A DNA stretch of 64,000 nt, taken from NCBI RefSeq assembly GCF_030177895.1, contig NZ_CP123448.1, positions 1,860,001-1,924,000 of the forward strand, written 5' to 3'. How positions within the stretch are numbered: position 1 is the first letter of the stretch; the number at the start of each line of letters is the position of its first letter. Both the position numbers and the translations under genes were made by a program. Shown here one piece after another: positions 17,803 to 27,793 of the stretch. The stretch comes from Kingella negevensis (GTDB lineage: Bacteria; Pseudomonadota; Gammaproteobacteria; Burkholderiales; Neisseriaceae). The notes beneath the pieces were generated by a model, which was not told the origin of the DNA, did not search any database, and was given only the letters and a program-made list of their open reading frames with translations.

Positions 17803-19164
17803 TTATTTTGCCAACTTTGCTTTACGTTCTGCTAGCCAATGTTCCAAATAATGAATGCTCACGCCACCTTTGCTAAAGCCTTCATCATTGAACAAATCCA
17901 AATGCAACGGCGCATTGGTTTTAATGCCATTTACGGTCAATTCAGCCATTGCCACGCGCATTTTTGCCATTGCTTGCTCGCGCGTTTTGCCGTGAACGCA
18001 GATTTTGCCAATCAAACTATCGTAGTTTGGCGGAATACGGTAGCCCTGATAAATATGGCTATCCACGCGAATCCCGAAACCACCTGGTAAATGGCAAGAA
18101 TCAATCAAGCCGGGGCTTGGAATAAACGTGTAGGGGTCTTCCGCATTGATACGGCATTCAAACGCGTGTCCCTTGATTGTGATGTTTTTTTGCTCATACT
18201 GCAATGGCAAACCAGCCGCCACGCGTAACTGCTCTTGCACAATATCCACATCGGTAATCAATTCTGTAATCGGGTGTTCCACTTGCACACGCGTATTCAT
18301 TTCAATGAAGAAAAATTCGCCGTCTTCATACAAAAATTCAAACGTGCCTGCACCGCGATAACCAATGCGTTTACAAGCGTCCGCGCAAGCTGTGCCGATT
18401 TTTGCGCGCTCTTCAGGTGTGATGAATGGGGCAGGGGCTTCTTCAATGATTTTCTGATGACGACGTTGCATTGAACAATCGCGTTCGCCCAAATAAATCG
18501 CGTTGCCGTGTTCGTCCGCCAACACTTGAATTTCCACATGGCGTGGGCGTTGCAAAAAGCGTTCCATGTAAACCATTGAGTTGCCAAATGCTGCTTCAGC
18601 TTCCGCTTTGGTCATCTCGATCGATTTCAGCAAATCTTCTTTCTTTTCAACGACACGCATACCGCGACCGCCGCCGCCAGCCGATGCTTTAATAATCACA
18701 GGAAAACCGACTTTGTCCGCGATTTTTAAGATTTCATCAGGGTTTTCAGGCAGCGCACCATCAGAGCCTGGCACGCAGGGTACGCCTGCTTCAATCATCG
18801 CTTTTTTCGCTGAAACTTTATCGCCCATTAAGCGAATGGTATCCGCGCGTGGGCCGATGAAAATAAAACCTGATTGTTCCACTTGTTCGGCAAAATTCGC
18901 GTTTTCAGCTAAGAAACCGTACCCAGGGTGGATTGCGTCCGCACCTGTTACTTCTGCTGCTGCAATCAGCGCAGGAATATTCAAATAACTCTGTGGCGAT
19001 GGCGCAGGACCAATACAAACGCTTTCGTCTGCTAATTTAACGTGTAAACTTTCGCGGTCGGCTTCGGAATGCACTGCCACGGTTGCACTGCCCATTTCGC
19101 GGCAAGCGCGTAGCACACGCAAGGCAATTTCACCGCGATTGGCGATTAATACTTTTTTTAACAT
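17803..19164 (-). CDS. accC: Biotin carboxylase, acetyl-CoA carboxylase subunit
   Basis: 453 residues. ATP-grasp motifs are clear: [13 protein letters not shown] near residue 160, [19 protein letters not shown], and the catalytic [14 protein letters not shown] near residue 290. The enzyme carboxylates the biotin on AccB using bicarbonate and ATP, the first step of fatty-acid synthesis. It follows accB by 42 bp in the same direction, the usual two-gene operon, with a TTAAGGAAA ribosome binding site. No lesion. Confidence 0.97.
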   Translation of the reverse strand: MLKKVLIANRGEIALRVLRACREMGSATVAVHSEADRESLHVKLADESVCIGPAPSPQSYLNIPALIAAAEVTGADAIHPGYGFLAENANFAEQVEQSGFIFIGPRADTIRLMGDKVSAKKAMIEAGVPCVPGSDGALPENPDEILKIADKVGFPVIIKASAGGGGRGMRVVEKKEDLLKSIEMTKAEAEAAFGNSMVYMERFLQRPRHVEIQVLADEHGNAIYLGERDCSMQRRHQKIIEEAPAPFITPEERAKIGTACADACKRIGYRGAGTFEFLYEDGEFFFIEMNTRVQVEHPITELITDVDIVQEQLRVAAGLPLQYEQKNITIKGHAFECRINAEDPYTFIPSPGLIDSCHLPGGFGIRVDSHIYQGYRIPPNYDSLIGKICVHGKTREQAMAKMRVAMAELTVNGIKTNAPLHLDLFNDEGFSKGGVSIHYLEHWLAERKAKLAK

Positions 19165-19206
19165 GGTGTTTCCTTAAATTTTAGTTTTCAGGCTGCCTGA
19201 AAACCA

Positions 19207-19668
19207 TTATTCAATGATAAATAATGGCTCGCCATATTCCACAGGCTGACCATTTTCCACCAAAATTTCTTTAACCACGCCTGATTTTTCCGCTTCAATT
19301 TCGTTCATCAGTTTCATGGCTTCGATAATGCACAAAGTGTCGCCAGCTTTTACGGTACTGCCCACTTCCACAAATGCTGGCGAGCTTGGGCTAGCCGAGC
19401 GGTAGAATGTGCCGACCATTGGCGATTTTTGCGCGTTTGCTAGATTATTCGCTGGTGCAGCAGGAGCAGCCGCAACGGGTGCAGTTGCCACAGACGCAGC
19501 CGCTTGAGCAGGTGCTGCTTGTGGTGCAGCCGTGTAAACTGTTTGCACAGCAGGTGCTGCCACTGAGCGCGTGATACGCACTTTTTCTTCGCCTTCGGTT
19601 ACTTCAATTTCTGCAATGCCTGATTCTTCAACCAAATCAATCAATTTTTTTAATTTACGTAAATCCAT
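19207..19668 (-). CDS. accB: Biotin carboxyl carrier protein
   Basis: 153 residues from the ATG 19666-19668 ([20 protein letters not shown], the family's conserved start). A linker rich in Ala and Pro spans about residues 50-75. The biotinyl domain holds [14 protein letters not shown], with the biotinylated Lys in EAMKLM. AccB carries the carboxybiotin between AccC and the carboxyltransferase. First gene of the accB-accC operon; an uptake-sequence pair lies just upstream. Confidence 0.96.
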   Translation of the reverse strand: MDLRKLKKLIDLVEESGIAEIEVTEGEEKVRITRSVAAPAVQTVYTAAPQAAPAQAAASVATAPVAAAPAAPANNLANAQKSPMVGTFYRSASPSSPAFVEVGSTVKAGDTLCIIEAMKLMNEIEAEKSGVVKEILVENGQPVEYGEPLFIIE

Positions 19669-19890
19669 TTTTGAAATACTTTCTGTATAAAATAACAAGT
19701 TATGCAAAATATGTTTTCAGGCTGCCTGAAAACATATTTTTGTAGAATTTAATCAGCAAGATTAAAGAATCTTTAGCTATGAAGTCGCAATTTTGGCGAA
19801 ATTAGCCCCAAAAGTCTAGCAAAATCTAAGAAAAAGCAAGAAAAGACGAGTAAAATCAACTTTGAAAAAAATCAGATTTAAAATAAAAAT

Positions 19891-19926
19891 AAAAGCCAAA
19901 CAACAAAATTGTTGTTTGGCTTTTTT
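19891..19926 (-). terminator. Rho-independent terminator of the roadblock gene
   Basis: AAAAGCCAAACAACAA and TTGTTGTTTGGCTTTTTT around AAT or ATT, with runs of T on both strands. Reading from the minus strand it follows the roadblock stop by about 25 bp. Confidence 0.82.
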
Positions 19927-19951
19927 CATTTTAATAAATGAATAAAATGGA

Positions 19952-20305
19952 TTACAGGCTGTTTTCAGTATCAACCAAAGAGCGGCGAGCCAATGCCAAA
20001 TTAGATTTAGAACGATCCAATACAGAGTACAAGAACAAGCCATCGTGTTTAGTCAATGGGCGCAATAAGTGGTATTGTTTACCCAAGGTAATCAAGATGT
20101 CTTCAATGCTGTCTTTCAAACCCAACATTTGCATAGTTTTCATTTTAGCGCGCATTACTTCAGTGTTACCAGCAGCAGCGATTTCCAAGTCGATAGCAGC
20201 AGAACCGCCACCAGCCAACAACATACCACTTGAAAAGTCTACAACGGCAGCAGCTAATGCACCATCAACATTCAACATTTGAGATACGGCGTTATCGTAA
20301 TTCAT
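19952..20305 (-). CDS. Roadblock/LC7-domain protein
   Basis: The 117-residue protein has the roadblock fold pattern: a helix with MLNVDGALAAAVVDFSSGML, then a Gly/Ala loop AGGGSAAIDLEIAAAGN, and a central helix AKMKTMQMLGLKDSIEDILI. In bacteria such proteins often regulate small Ras-like GTPases (MglB with MglA), but no GTPase gene is seen here. The start has TAGGAG upstream. The gene stands alone with its own terminator and an unusually long, A/T-rich leader, which suggests separate control. Cellular role is unknown. Confidence 0.75.
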   Translation of the reverse strand: MNYDNAVSQMLNVDGALAAAVVDFSSGMLLAGGGSAAIDLEIAAAGNTEVMRAKMKTMQMLGLKDSIEDILITLGKQYHLLRPLTKHDGLFLYSVLDRSKSNLALARRSLVDTENSL

Positions 20306-20773
20306 TCTTAAAGGCTCCTAAATAATATATGTAAATATGCGATTTAAAGCTGAAATAGCTTCACTTTGAACACATAGGCTTATGCGAAAACAGTGTTATT
20401 GCATGACCTAATGGTTACCAGGTTCCCACTTACCAGCTTTATATTACTGGTTTGTTTTGCTGCCTAGAAACTATCCGAAATTATAAAACTCGCCATAAAT
20501 TAAGTAAATAGGGGAAATATTTAAATAAATTATCCAGTATAGGAAAAGATGCATTTATTAATCATCATAATTAAATGTACTGTTGGTGATTGATTTAGCT
20601 ATTTTTTATTAAATATTTATAAATTTCAATAAGTTGTATTAAATTATTCTTTATTTTCCCGCTATGTTAAAATAGTCATTGCTTTTATAAATTTTGGTGT
20701 TGTAATTTAAGCAACACTTTCTTACAAAAACGACACTTTTTCATCCATTTTTCTCTTTACAAAGCTCATCATC
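20306..20773. other. 468-bp intergenic region between roadblock gene and guaA
   Basis: No coding signal. On the minus strand the leader of the roadblock gene contains TAATATAAAG as a possible -10 (about 20437-20447) and two close direct repeats CTGGTAA within AGCTGGTAAGTGGGAACC and the following TGGTAACC. On the plus strand, ATGTTAAAATAG near 20663-20674 may be the guaA -10. No uptake-sequence pair or terminator separates the two divergent promoters. Confidence 0.5.
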
Positions 20774-22342
20774 ATGCAACAAGACAAAATTCTGATTTTA
20801 GATTTCGGCTCGCAAGTTACCCAACTGATTGCGCGTCGTGTTCGTGAAGCGCACGTTTACTGCGAACTTCATTCTTTTGATATGCCTTTGGACGAAATTA
20901 AAGCATTCAATCCAAAGGGTATTATTTTATCTGGCGGTCCTAATTCAGTGTATGAATCGGATTATCAAGCCGACGTGGGTTTGTTTGATTTGGGCGTGCC
21001 TGTGCTGGGTATTTGCTACGGTATGCAATTTATGGCGCACCATTTGGGAGGCGAAGTGTCGGCGGGCAATCAGCGCGAATTTGGTTACGCGCAAGTGAAA
21101 ACGATTGATTGCGAACTCACGCGCGATATTCATGACGGCACGCCAAACGTGTTGGACGTGTGGATGAGCCATGGCGACAAAGTGTCTAAATTGCCAACGG
21201 GTTTCGCTGTGATTGGCGACACGCCGTCTTGCCCGATTGCGATGATGGAACACGCGGAAAAACAATTCTACGGCATTCAATTCCACCCCGAAGTTACCCA
21301 CACGAAACAAGGTAAGGCTTTGTTAAATCGTTTTGTTTTGGATATTTGCGGCGCGAAACCGAGCTGGACGATGCCGAATTACATCGAAGAAGCGATTGTG
21401 AAAATCCGTGAACAAGTCGGCAATGAAGAAGTAATTTTGGGCTTGTCGGGCGGCGTGGATTCTTCTGTGGCGGCGGCGTTGATTCATCGTGCGATTGGCG
21501 ACCAATTAACCTGTGTGTTTGTGGACCATGGCTTGCTGCGTTTGAATGAAGGCAAAAATGTGATGGATATGTTTGCGCGTAATTTGGGCGTGAAAGTGGT
21601 TCACATTGACGCGACTGAGCAATTTATGGGCAAATTGGCTGGCGTTACCGACCCTGAACAAAAACGCAAAATCATCGGCGCAGAATTTATTGAAGTCTTT
21701 GACGCGGAAGAGAAAAAATTAACCAACGCGAAATGGTTGGCGCAAGGCACGATTTACCCTGATGTGATTGAATCGGCTGGTGCGAAAACGAAAAAAGCCC
21801 ACGCGATTAAATCGCACCACAATGTTGGTGGGCTGCCTGAAAACATGAAATTGAAATTGCTTGAACCGTTGCGCGATTTGTTTAAAGATGAAGTGCGCGA
21901 ATTGGGCGTGGCGTTGGGTTTACCGCGTGAAATGGTGTATCGCCACCCATTCCCTGGCCCTGGTTTGGGCGTGCGGATTTTGGGCGAAGTGAAACGTGAA
22001 TACGCGGATTTGTTGCGCCGTGCCGATGATATTTTCATTGAAGAATTGCGCAACACGATTGACGAGCAGTCGGGCAAATCTTGGTATGATTTGACAAGTC
22101 AAGCGTTTGCGGTGTTTTTGCCTGTGAAATCGGTGGGCGTGATGGGCGATGGACGCACTTATGATTATGTGGTGGCATTGCGTGCGGTGATTACCAGCGA
22201 TTTTATGACGGCGCATTGGGCGGAATTGCCTTATTCGTTGCTCGGCAAAGTGTCGAACCGTATTATCAATGAAATCAAAGGGATTAACCGCGTAGTTTAT
22301 GATGTGAGCGGTAAACCTCCTGCAACGATTGAGTGGGAATAA
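20774..22342 (+). CDS. guaA: GMP synthase (glutamine-hydrolysing)
   Basis: 522 residues. Class I glutamine amidotransferase domain with nucleophile block [15 protein letters not shown] near residue 80 and FHPEVTH; then the ATP pyrophosphatase P-loop [20 protein letters not shown] near residue 225; and a C-terminal dimerisation domain ending [20 protein letters not shown]. It converts XMP to GMP. Single gene; stop is followed immediately by a Correia-like element and an uptake-sequence terminator. In-frame uptake sequence gives GLPENMK. Confidence 0.97.
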   Translation: MQQDKILILDFGSQVTQLIARRVREAHVYCELHSFDMPLDEIKAFNPKGIILSGGPNSVYESDYQADVGLFDLGVPVLGICYGMQFMAHHLGGEVSAGNQREFGYAQVKTIDCELTRDIHDGTPNVLDVWMSHGDKVSKLPTGFAVIGDTPSCPIAMMEHAEKQFYGIQFHPEVTHTKQGKALLNRFVLDICGAKPSWTMPNYIEEAIVKIREQVGNEEVILGLSGGVDSSVAAALIHRAIGDQLTCVFVDHGLLRLNEGKNVMDMFARNLGVKVVHIDATEQFMGKLAGVTDPEQKRKIIGAEFIEVFDAEEKKLTNAKWLAQGTIYPDVIESAGAKTKKAHAIKSHHNVGGLPENMKLKLLEPLRDLFKDEVRELGVALGLPREMVYRHPFPGPGLGVRILGEVKREYADLLRRADDIFIEELRNTIDEQSGKSWYDLTSQAFAVFLPVKSVGVMGDGRTYDYVVALRAVITSDFMTAHWAELPYSLLGKVSNRIINEIKGINRVVYDVSGKPPATIEWE

Positions 22343-22344
22343 AA

Positions 22345-22451
22345 TATAGTGAATTAAAATCGCAATGATACTGTGTTGCTAACTTCCTTATGTGCTAGAT
22401 GCACACGGTGGACGTTGTCGCCTTGTCTCATTATTATTTTAATTCACTATA
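22345..22451. repeat. Correia-like miniature element B (107 bp)
   Basis: Both ends read TATAGTGAATTAAAAT inwards. The inside contains GTTGCTAAC, ATGTGCTAGATGCACACGG and GTTGTCGCCTTGTCTC, as in element A but more diverged. It begins 2 bp after the guaA stop and abuts the terminator. Its right end is the one most similar to the IS630-type terminus. Confidence 0.8.
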
Positions 22452-22488
22452 AAAAAGCAGCCTGAAAACTTTTCAGGCTGCTTTTTTA
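22452..22488. terminator. Uptake-sequence terminator between guaA and sod
   Basis: AAAAAGCAGCCTGAAAA and TTTTCAGGCTGCTTTTTT, nearly no loop, with A/T runs for both converging genes. Confidence 0.85.
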
Positions 22489-22498
22489 ATATGCTGAA

Positions 22499-23125
22499 TT
22501 AAGCAGAAACTGCATCAAAACGTTCTTGAACTTTATCCCAGTTCACAACATTCCAAAATTCTTTGATGTAGTCTGGGCGACGGTTTTGGAATTTCAAGTA
22601 GTAAGCGTGTTCCCAAACGTCCAACACCATGATTGGCGCGCCTTCGCAGCCTGCGATGGCTTTACCCATCAATGGGCTGTCTTGGTTTGGAGTCGATACG
22701 ATTTCCAATTTGCCGTTGTTCACAACCAACCATGCCCAGCCTGAACCGAAACGCGTTGCCGCTGCTTTTTCAAATTGTTCTTTGAATGCTTCAACGCTAC
22801 CAAAATCGCGTTCAATCGCCACTTTTAGGCTGCCTGAAAGCGTTGTACCCAATTTCAAGTTTGCCCAGAAGAAAGAGTGGTTTGCGTGACCACCCACGTT
22901 ATTGCGTACTGGCATTTGGTTGGCAGCAGGCAATTCTGAAACGCGTGAAATCAATTCTTCAGCAGATAAGTTTTGAAATTCTGCTGGCAACGCTTCAACG
23001 GCTGCGTTGGCGTTGTTTACATAAGTTTGATGGTGTTTGCTGTGGTGAATTTCTACGGTTTGCGCGTCGTAGTGTGGTTCTAATGCGTCGTATGCAAAAC
23101 CCAATTCTGGAAGAGTGAATGCCAT
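22499..23125 (-). CDS. sodA: Superoxide dismutase, Fe/Mn family, Mn-like
   Basis: 208 residues with all four metal ligands: His in [13 protein letters not shown], His in [10 protein letters not shown], and Asp and His in [20 protein letters not shown]. The Gly-rich GGHANHS and the Gln in [11 protein letters not shown] are the pattern of MnSOD rather than FeSOD, hence sodA instead of sodB; metal use still needs biochemistry. It dismutates superoxide in the cytoplasm. An uptake sequence lies in frame as [21 protein letters not shown] in the leader resembles a Correia end but is not followed by the rest. Confidence 0.85.
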   Translation of the reverse strand: MAFTLPELGFAYDALEPHYDAQTVEIHHSKHHQTYVNNANAAVEALPAEFQNLSAEELISRVSELPAANQMPVRNNVGGHANHSFFWANLKLGTTLSGSLKVAIERDFGSVEAFKEQFEKAAATRFGSGWAWLVVNNGKLEIVSTPNQDSPLMGKAIAGCEGAPIMVLDVWEHAYYLKFQNRRPDYIKEFWNVVNWDKVQERFDAVSA

Positions 23126-23307
23126 TTTTTTATCCTATTTATAGTGGTTTGTCGAAGGGCGCATGATACTTGCCACAGCTTGTTTAAACAAGCGCGGACT
23201 GGGAAAGATAGATTTTTTAAATTATGGGGTTATGAATTGTTTTCAGGCTGCGTGATGTTTTCAGGCAGCCTGAAAGTGCTAAAATGCCGTTTTCAATAAT
23301 TTATTAG

Positions 23308-24324
<1,017 letters not shown>

Positions 24325-24328
24325 GATG

Positions 24329-24366
24329 AAAAACGCAGCCTGAAAATGTTTTTCAGGCTGCGTTTT
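24329..24366. terminator. Uptake-sequence terminator between hemB and PACE gene
   Basis: AAAACGCAGCCTGAAAA and TTTTCAGGCTGCGTTTT. It overlaps the stop codon of the minus-strand PACE reading frame by two bases. Confidence 0.8.
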
Positions 24367-24774
24367 ATAGCGTTTTAAATTTCACACGCAAATTATCATA
24401 ACACCAATGAAACACTACCGTGTAAACCATCACAAACAACGTCATGCCAATATCCATCGCTAACGCCTGCACAAATCCCAAATCCAACCACCACATAATT
24501 AACGGCACAGTTGCCAACAATAAGCCGCCTTCAAACAAAACCGCATGCAGCGCACGAATGGCAAATGTCCGCGTTTCGCGTGGCGCAGAAAATTTCTGGT
24601 CAAACAGCCAGTTAAACACCACATTCCACAGCAAAGCCAGCAGCGAAATCATCACAAACAGCGCGCCAGTTTCCCCACTTCACGGTGTGCCAAAAACATT
24701 ACCGCGATTGTGGATAACGCCACCGAAATCGTTTCAAATAACACAGCCTGAAAAATACGTTCTTTCTTACCCAT
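24365..24774 (-). pseudogene. PACE-family efflux transporter, frameshifted
   Basis: Starting at ATG 24772-24774, MGKKERIFQAVLFETISVAL opens the first bacterial-transmembrane-pair repeat and continues to FLAHREVG, where a base is missing in the run of C at 24673-24676 (GGGG in the coding strand). In the next frame the protein resumes ALFVMISLLALLWNVVFNWL, then the second repeat with FAIRALHAVLFEGGLLLATV and VVFHWCYDNLRVKF. Adding one G yields an intact four-helix PACE protein of about 136 residues. Characterised PACE proteins pump out biguanides such as chlorhexidine. Either a pseudogene or a phase-variable or erroneous G run. Confidence 0.8.
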
Positions 24775-24941
24775 TTAAATTTACAGCAATATGACAAAAA
24801 GTGTCGCATTCACAATAATTGCAAAATTCAAAGGATATTTTCAGGCTGCGACTACATAACAATAAGGCTTGTGATAAAATCGCGAACATTATTGCTGTTT
24901 AGTACGACAAACAACAAAAATCGTGGAGGAGTAGCAAAAAA

Positions 24942-25931
24942 ATGAAGATTACCGTTTTAGGCACAGGTTCATGGGGGACTGCGCTTGGCATTCACTTTGC
25001 CTTGCATAATCATCAAGTTGCGATGTGGACGCACAACGAAGCACACGCACAAACCATGCAAGAAAGTCGCCAAAATGAACGCTATTTGCCCGATTTCAGG
25101 CTGCCTGAAAACTTAACCGTTCATGCAGACATGGCAACCGCGCTGCAAGATAGCGAATTGATTTTAGTGGTAACGCCCGTTGTTGGCTTGCGTTCCAGCG
25201 TGGAACAAGTGAAACAAGCAGGTTTTGGGCATTTGCCGATTTTAACCGCTTGCAAAGGCTTTGAACTCGATTCGGGTCTACTAACGTTCCAAGTTGTGAA
25301 AGAATTGCTGCCTGAAAACGACAAAATTGGCGTGTTGTCAGGACCAAGTTTCGCACAAGAATTAGCCAAACAATTACCGTGCGCCGTTTGCCTTGCTTCA
25401 GAAAACGAAGCGTGGATTACGCAATTAACACGTGAATTGAACACCAATGTCATGCGTTTGTATGCCAACACCGATGCGATTGGCGTATCAGTTGGTGGGG
25501 CAGTGAAAAACGTGATGGCGATTGCCACAGGTTTATCAGACGGTTTGGGCTACGGCTTGAACGCCCGCGCTGCTTTGGTAACGCGCGGATTAGCCGAAAT
25601 TTCACGTCTTGCTGTTGCCATGGGTGCGGATTACAAAACCATGATGGGCTTAGCTGGTATGGGCGATTTGATTTTAACGTGCACAGGCGCATTATCGCGC
25701 AACCGCAAAGTGGGCTTAGGCTTGGCAGAAGGCAAATCTCTGCACCAAGTCTTAAAAGAAATCGGACACGTTGCCGAAGGCGTACCAACCATTGAAGAAG
25801 TGCATAACGCCGCCGCTAAATATCAAATTGATATGCCCGTAACCGATATGCTTTACCAGCTTGTTCGTAACGAACTCAACGCGCATGATGTCATGGACAG
25901 ACTTATGCAGCGAGAACCCAAAAGCGAATAA
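24942..25931 (+). CDS. gpsA: NAD(P)H-dependent glycerol-3-phosphate dehydrogenase
   Basis: 329 residues. Dinucleotide motif GTGSWGTALGIHFA at the N-terminus, GPSFAQELAKQLPCAV, the catalytic-lysine block SVGGAVKNVMAIATGLSDGL, and TCTGALSRNRKVGLGLAEG. It reduces dihydroxyacetone phosphate to sn-glycerol 3-phosphate for phospholipid synthesis. The start has GTGGAGGAG upstream. Two uptake sequences are in frame, giving FRLPENLT near residue 55 and LLPENDK. It leads into the coiled-coil gene after 57 bp. Confidence 0.96.
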   Translation: MKITVLGTGSWGTALGIHFALHNHQVAMWTHNEAHAQTMQESRQNERYLPDFRLPENLTVHADMATALQDSELILVVTPVVGLRSSVEQVKQAGFGHLPILTACKGFELDSGLLTFQVVKELLPENDKIGVLSGPSFAQELAKQLPCAVCLASENEAWITQLTRELNTNVMRLYANTDAIGVSVGGAVKNVMAIATGLSDGLGYGLNARAALVTRGLAEISRLAVAMGADYKTMMGLAGMGDLILTCTGALSRNRKVGLGLAEGKSLHQVLKEIGHVAEGVPTIEEVHNAAAKYQIDMPVTDMLYQLVRNELNAHDVMDRLMQREPKSE

Positions 25932-25988
25932 CCTTTTTTAGGCTGTCTGAAAAAATTAACTCTAAACTAACTTTTCTTGAGAAATCGT

Positions 25989-27017
25989 ATGAACCAATCG
26001 TTAGCAAAACTTGAAAGCCGCATACAAGACCTTATCGGCAAAATCAGCCAACTGCGTAGCGACAACGACTTGCTAGGCAAACAATTGCAACAAGCCCGTT
26101 TGAACCACGAAGAAGAGGCGCAAAAACTGAAAGCAGAATTGAGCGATACACGCGCTCAAGTCCGCAACAACGAAAACGTGAGCGCACTGGCTGCCATGTC
26201 TGCCAAAAATGCCGATGCCTTGAGCGACAAAATCCAATTCCAAGAACAACAAATTCAGTTGCTGGAAAAAGAACGCGTTGCCTTGCGCGACCAAATCAGC
26301 TTCTTGCAACAAACCGTTCAAAATAAAGAAAAAGATTGGCAAGACCGCTTCACGGAGCAAGAACAACAACAAACTGCCGACCGCGTACGCATTAACACAT
26401 TACAAGAGCAATTACGCGCCGCAGAAGACAGCACAGCATCTATCAGCAAAGAGTTGGAAAACCAAAAATTCTTGGCAACCGAAACACAAGCCAACTTGGA
26501 TAGCCGCAACCAAAGCCTGCGCGACCAATTGGACACGTTGCAAAAACAATTGTCTGAAACCCAATTGCGCTTAACCACTAGCAACAGCAATGCTGAAGAA
26601 TTGCAGGAAGAATTACGCGCAGCACGTGAAGCCTTGTTGGAACAAGAAAAATCATTGAACGAAAAAGCCGTGGCAGAGCAAGAGCGTGCCAACACCAAAT
26701 TGATGCAAGAAACCGAGCGTTTCCGCATTGAATTGGCATTGCAAGCGCAAAAACACGAGCAAAGCCTAAATCGTTTGAACCAAGCGATGACGCAACAACG
26801 CGAACGCTTGCAAAACGAGAAAAAAGAATTGCAAGAGCAAGTTCGTCAATTAAACAGCCAAAATCAAGAATATCGTGGCATGTTGCTGCAAAGCGCAAAC
26901 AATATTCGCGGCTTGTTGGCACGTTTGCCAGCCGTTGAGCAAACTGGCGGCGAAATCGATTTAGCAGCAACGGTAACTTCTGCTCGCACAACTGAACAAA
27001 ACGGAGAGAACGAATGA
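25989..27017 (+). CDS. Long coiled-coil protein upstream of zapA
   Basis: 342 residues from ATG 25989 (an in-frame TTG lies 12 bp upstream). Almost all of it is predicted heptad coiled coil, rich in Glu, Gln, Lys and Leu, from SLAKLESRIQDLIGKISQLR to about residue 310, ending in a short Ala/Thr tail. No signal peptide or membrane segment. The first 40 residues resemble the short ZapB-like/TIGR02449 coiled coils that precede zapA in other Proteobacteria; here the coil is much longer. It overlaps zapA by ATGA, so translational coupling and a role with ZapA at the division ring are plausible inferences. Function is not established. Confidence 0.65.
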   Translation: MNQSLAKLESRIQDLIGKISQLRSDNDLLGKQLQQARLNHEEEAQKLKAELSDTRAQVRNNENVSALAAMSAKNADALSDKIQFQEQQIQLLEKERVALRDQISFLQQTVQNKEKDWQDRFTEQEQQQTADRVRINTLQEQLRAAEDSTASISKELENQKFLATETQANLDSRNQSLRDQLDTLQKQLSETQLRLTTSNSNAEELQEELRAAREALLEQEKSLNEKAVAEQERANTKLMQETERFRIELALQAQKHEQSLNRLNQAMTQQRERLQNEKKELQEQVRQLNSQNQEYRGMLLQSANNIRGLLARLPAVEQTGGEIDLAATVTSARTTEQNGENE

Positions 27018-27364
27018 GTATCGAACAAATTAGCGTTGAAATTCTCAACCGTACATTCACTATCGGCACACCAGAAAGCGAACGTGGCACGTTGCACAAA
27101 GCAGTGGAAATGCTGAACCAAAAAATCACAGCAATCCAAAACGCTGGTAAAAACATGGAAACTGAAAAAGTTGTGATTATGGCAGCTTTGAACTTGACCC
27201 ATGATTTGCTGAAAGCGGCGGATAAAGCAGCAGAAATTAACAGCAAAAAAGCATTGCCAAACGAAGAAGATGAACGTAAAATCTCGGCATTGATTGAGCT
27301 TTGTGAAACTGCCTTGAAAACCGCGCCAGAAGCGGATATTGAGACAGAAATCGAAGTTGAATAA
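27014..27364 (+). CDS. zapA: Cell division protein ZapA
   Basis: 116 residues, usual length. EQISVEILNRTFTIGTPESE is the family's N-terminal sheet; the helix with KVVIMAALNLTHDLLKAADK forms the ZapA tetramer coil. ZapA bundles FtsZ filaments at the Z-ring. Its ATG overlaps the preceding coiled-coil stop by four bases. 6S RNA follows directly, as in many Gamma- and Betaproteobacteria. Confidence 0.92.
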   Translation: MSIEQISVEILNRTFTIGTPESERGTLHKAVEMLNQKITAIQNAGKNMETEKVVIMAALNLTHDLLKAADKAAEINSKKALPNEEDERKISALIELCETALKTAPEADIETEIEVE

Positions 27365-27372
27365 CCAGTTAA

Positions 27373-27553
27373 ATTTCCCTGCGATGTGCGTGAGGGCATA
27401 CATTTCCTTGAACCAATAAGTTTGCTTCGGTTGTCAGGAGCAGTAACAGGTGCGAGCGGTCTCTTAGTCAGACTGCACCCGAAGTTACCCGAGATGACCA
27501 CCTTGTTTTCAAGGTTCAAGCGGACTGAGCCGAAGCGGCATTTGCGGGGTTCC
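27373..27553 (+). ncRNA. ssrS: 6S RNA
   Basis: Recognised by position directly after zapA and by features of the family: ends ATTTCCCTGCGATG and CATTTGCGGGGTTCC that pair, the internal CTTGAACC and GGTTCAAG complementary pair (near 27409 and 27512), and a central open region around AGCGGTCTCTTAGTCAGACTGCACC. The length of about 181 nt is typical. 6S RNA mimics an open promoter and sequesters sigma-70 holoenzyme in stationary phase. End points are estimates to within a few bases. Confidence 0.88.
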
Positions 27554-27559
27554 TATTAA

Positions 27560-27590
27560 AAAATACCGTTCTGTTTTAGAACGGTATTTT
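27560..27590 (+). terminator. Terminator of 6S RNA
   Basis: AAAATACCGTTCT and AGAACGGTATTTT pair across GTTTT, followed by G and TTTTT. It begins seven bases past the 6S RNA 3' end. Confidence 0.85.
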
Positions 27591-27612
27591 GTTTTTCAGG
27601 CTGCGATAAGCC

Positions 27613-27642
27613 ACAAAAAAAGCAAGGATAAACCTTGCTCTT
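27613..27642 (-). terminator. Terminator of the minus-strand rhlE/lipoprotein unit
   Basis: Read on the minus strand, AGCAAGG-TTTAT-CCTTGCT is followed by a T run. It lies 18 bp past the small lipoprotein stop. Confidence 0.7.
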
Positions 27643-27659
27643 TCCGTTTTCAGGCTACA

Positions 27660-27782
27660 TTAGAAAAATTTACTGCTTTCCACGCCACCTTTAATTTCGC
27701 CATACATTTGCGAACTGCCGCCAGTGCCACTGCAAGCAGCCAACAATCCAGCCAATACACTAAACAAAATCACTTTTTTCAT
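27660..27782 (-). CDS. Small 40-residue lipoprotein
   Basis: ATG at 27780-27782 encodes MKKVILFSVLAGLLAACSGT, a complete lipoprotein signal with lipobox LAAC. The mature peptide is only about 23 residues (CSGTGGSSQMYGEIKGGVES then SKFF). The C-terminal MYGEIKGGVE pattern looks like a short outer-membrane lipoprotein tail but I assign no family. The gene starts 11 bp after the rhlE stop, with AAAGGAT as ribosome binding site, and has its own terminator, which together support a genuine gene. Confidence 0.7.
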   Translation of the reverse strand: MKKVILFSVLAGLLAACSGTGGSSQMYGEIKGGVESSKFF

Positions 27783-27793
27783 TATTCAATCCT

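Noticed and set aside
23139..23150. Correia-like element in the sod leader (TATAGTGGTTTG)
   Set aside because: Only about 11 bases match an end; the core and the other end are missing.
26578..27519. Long open frame of 313 codons on the minus strand across the coiled-coil gene, zapA and 6S RNA
   Set aside because: It runs antisense through two clear genes and an RNA gene, has an improbable composition (Ser/Leu/Cys-rich without domains), and arises from the biased codons of the coiled-coil gene.
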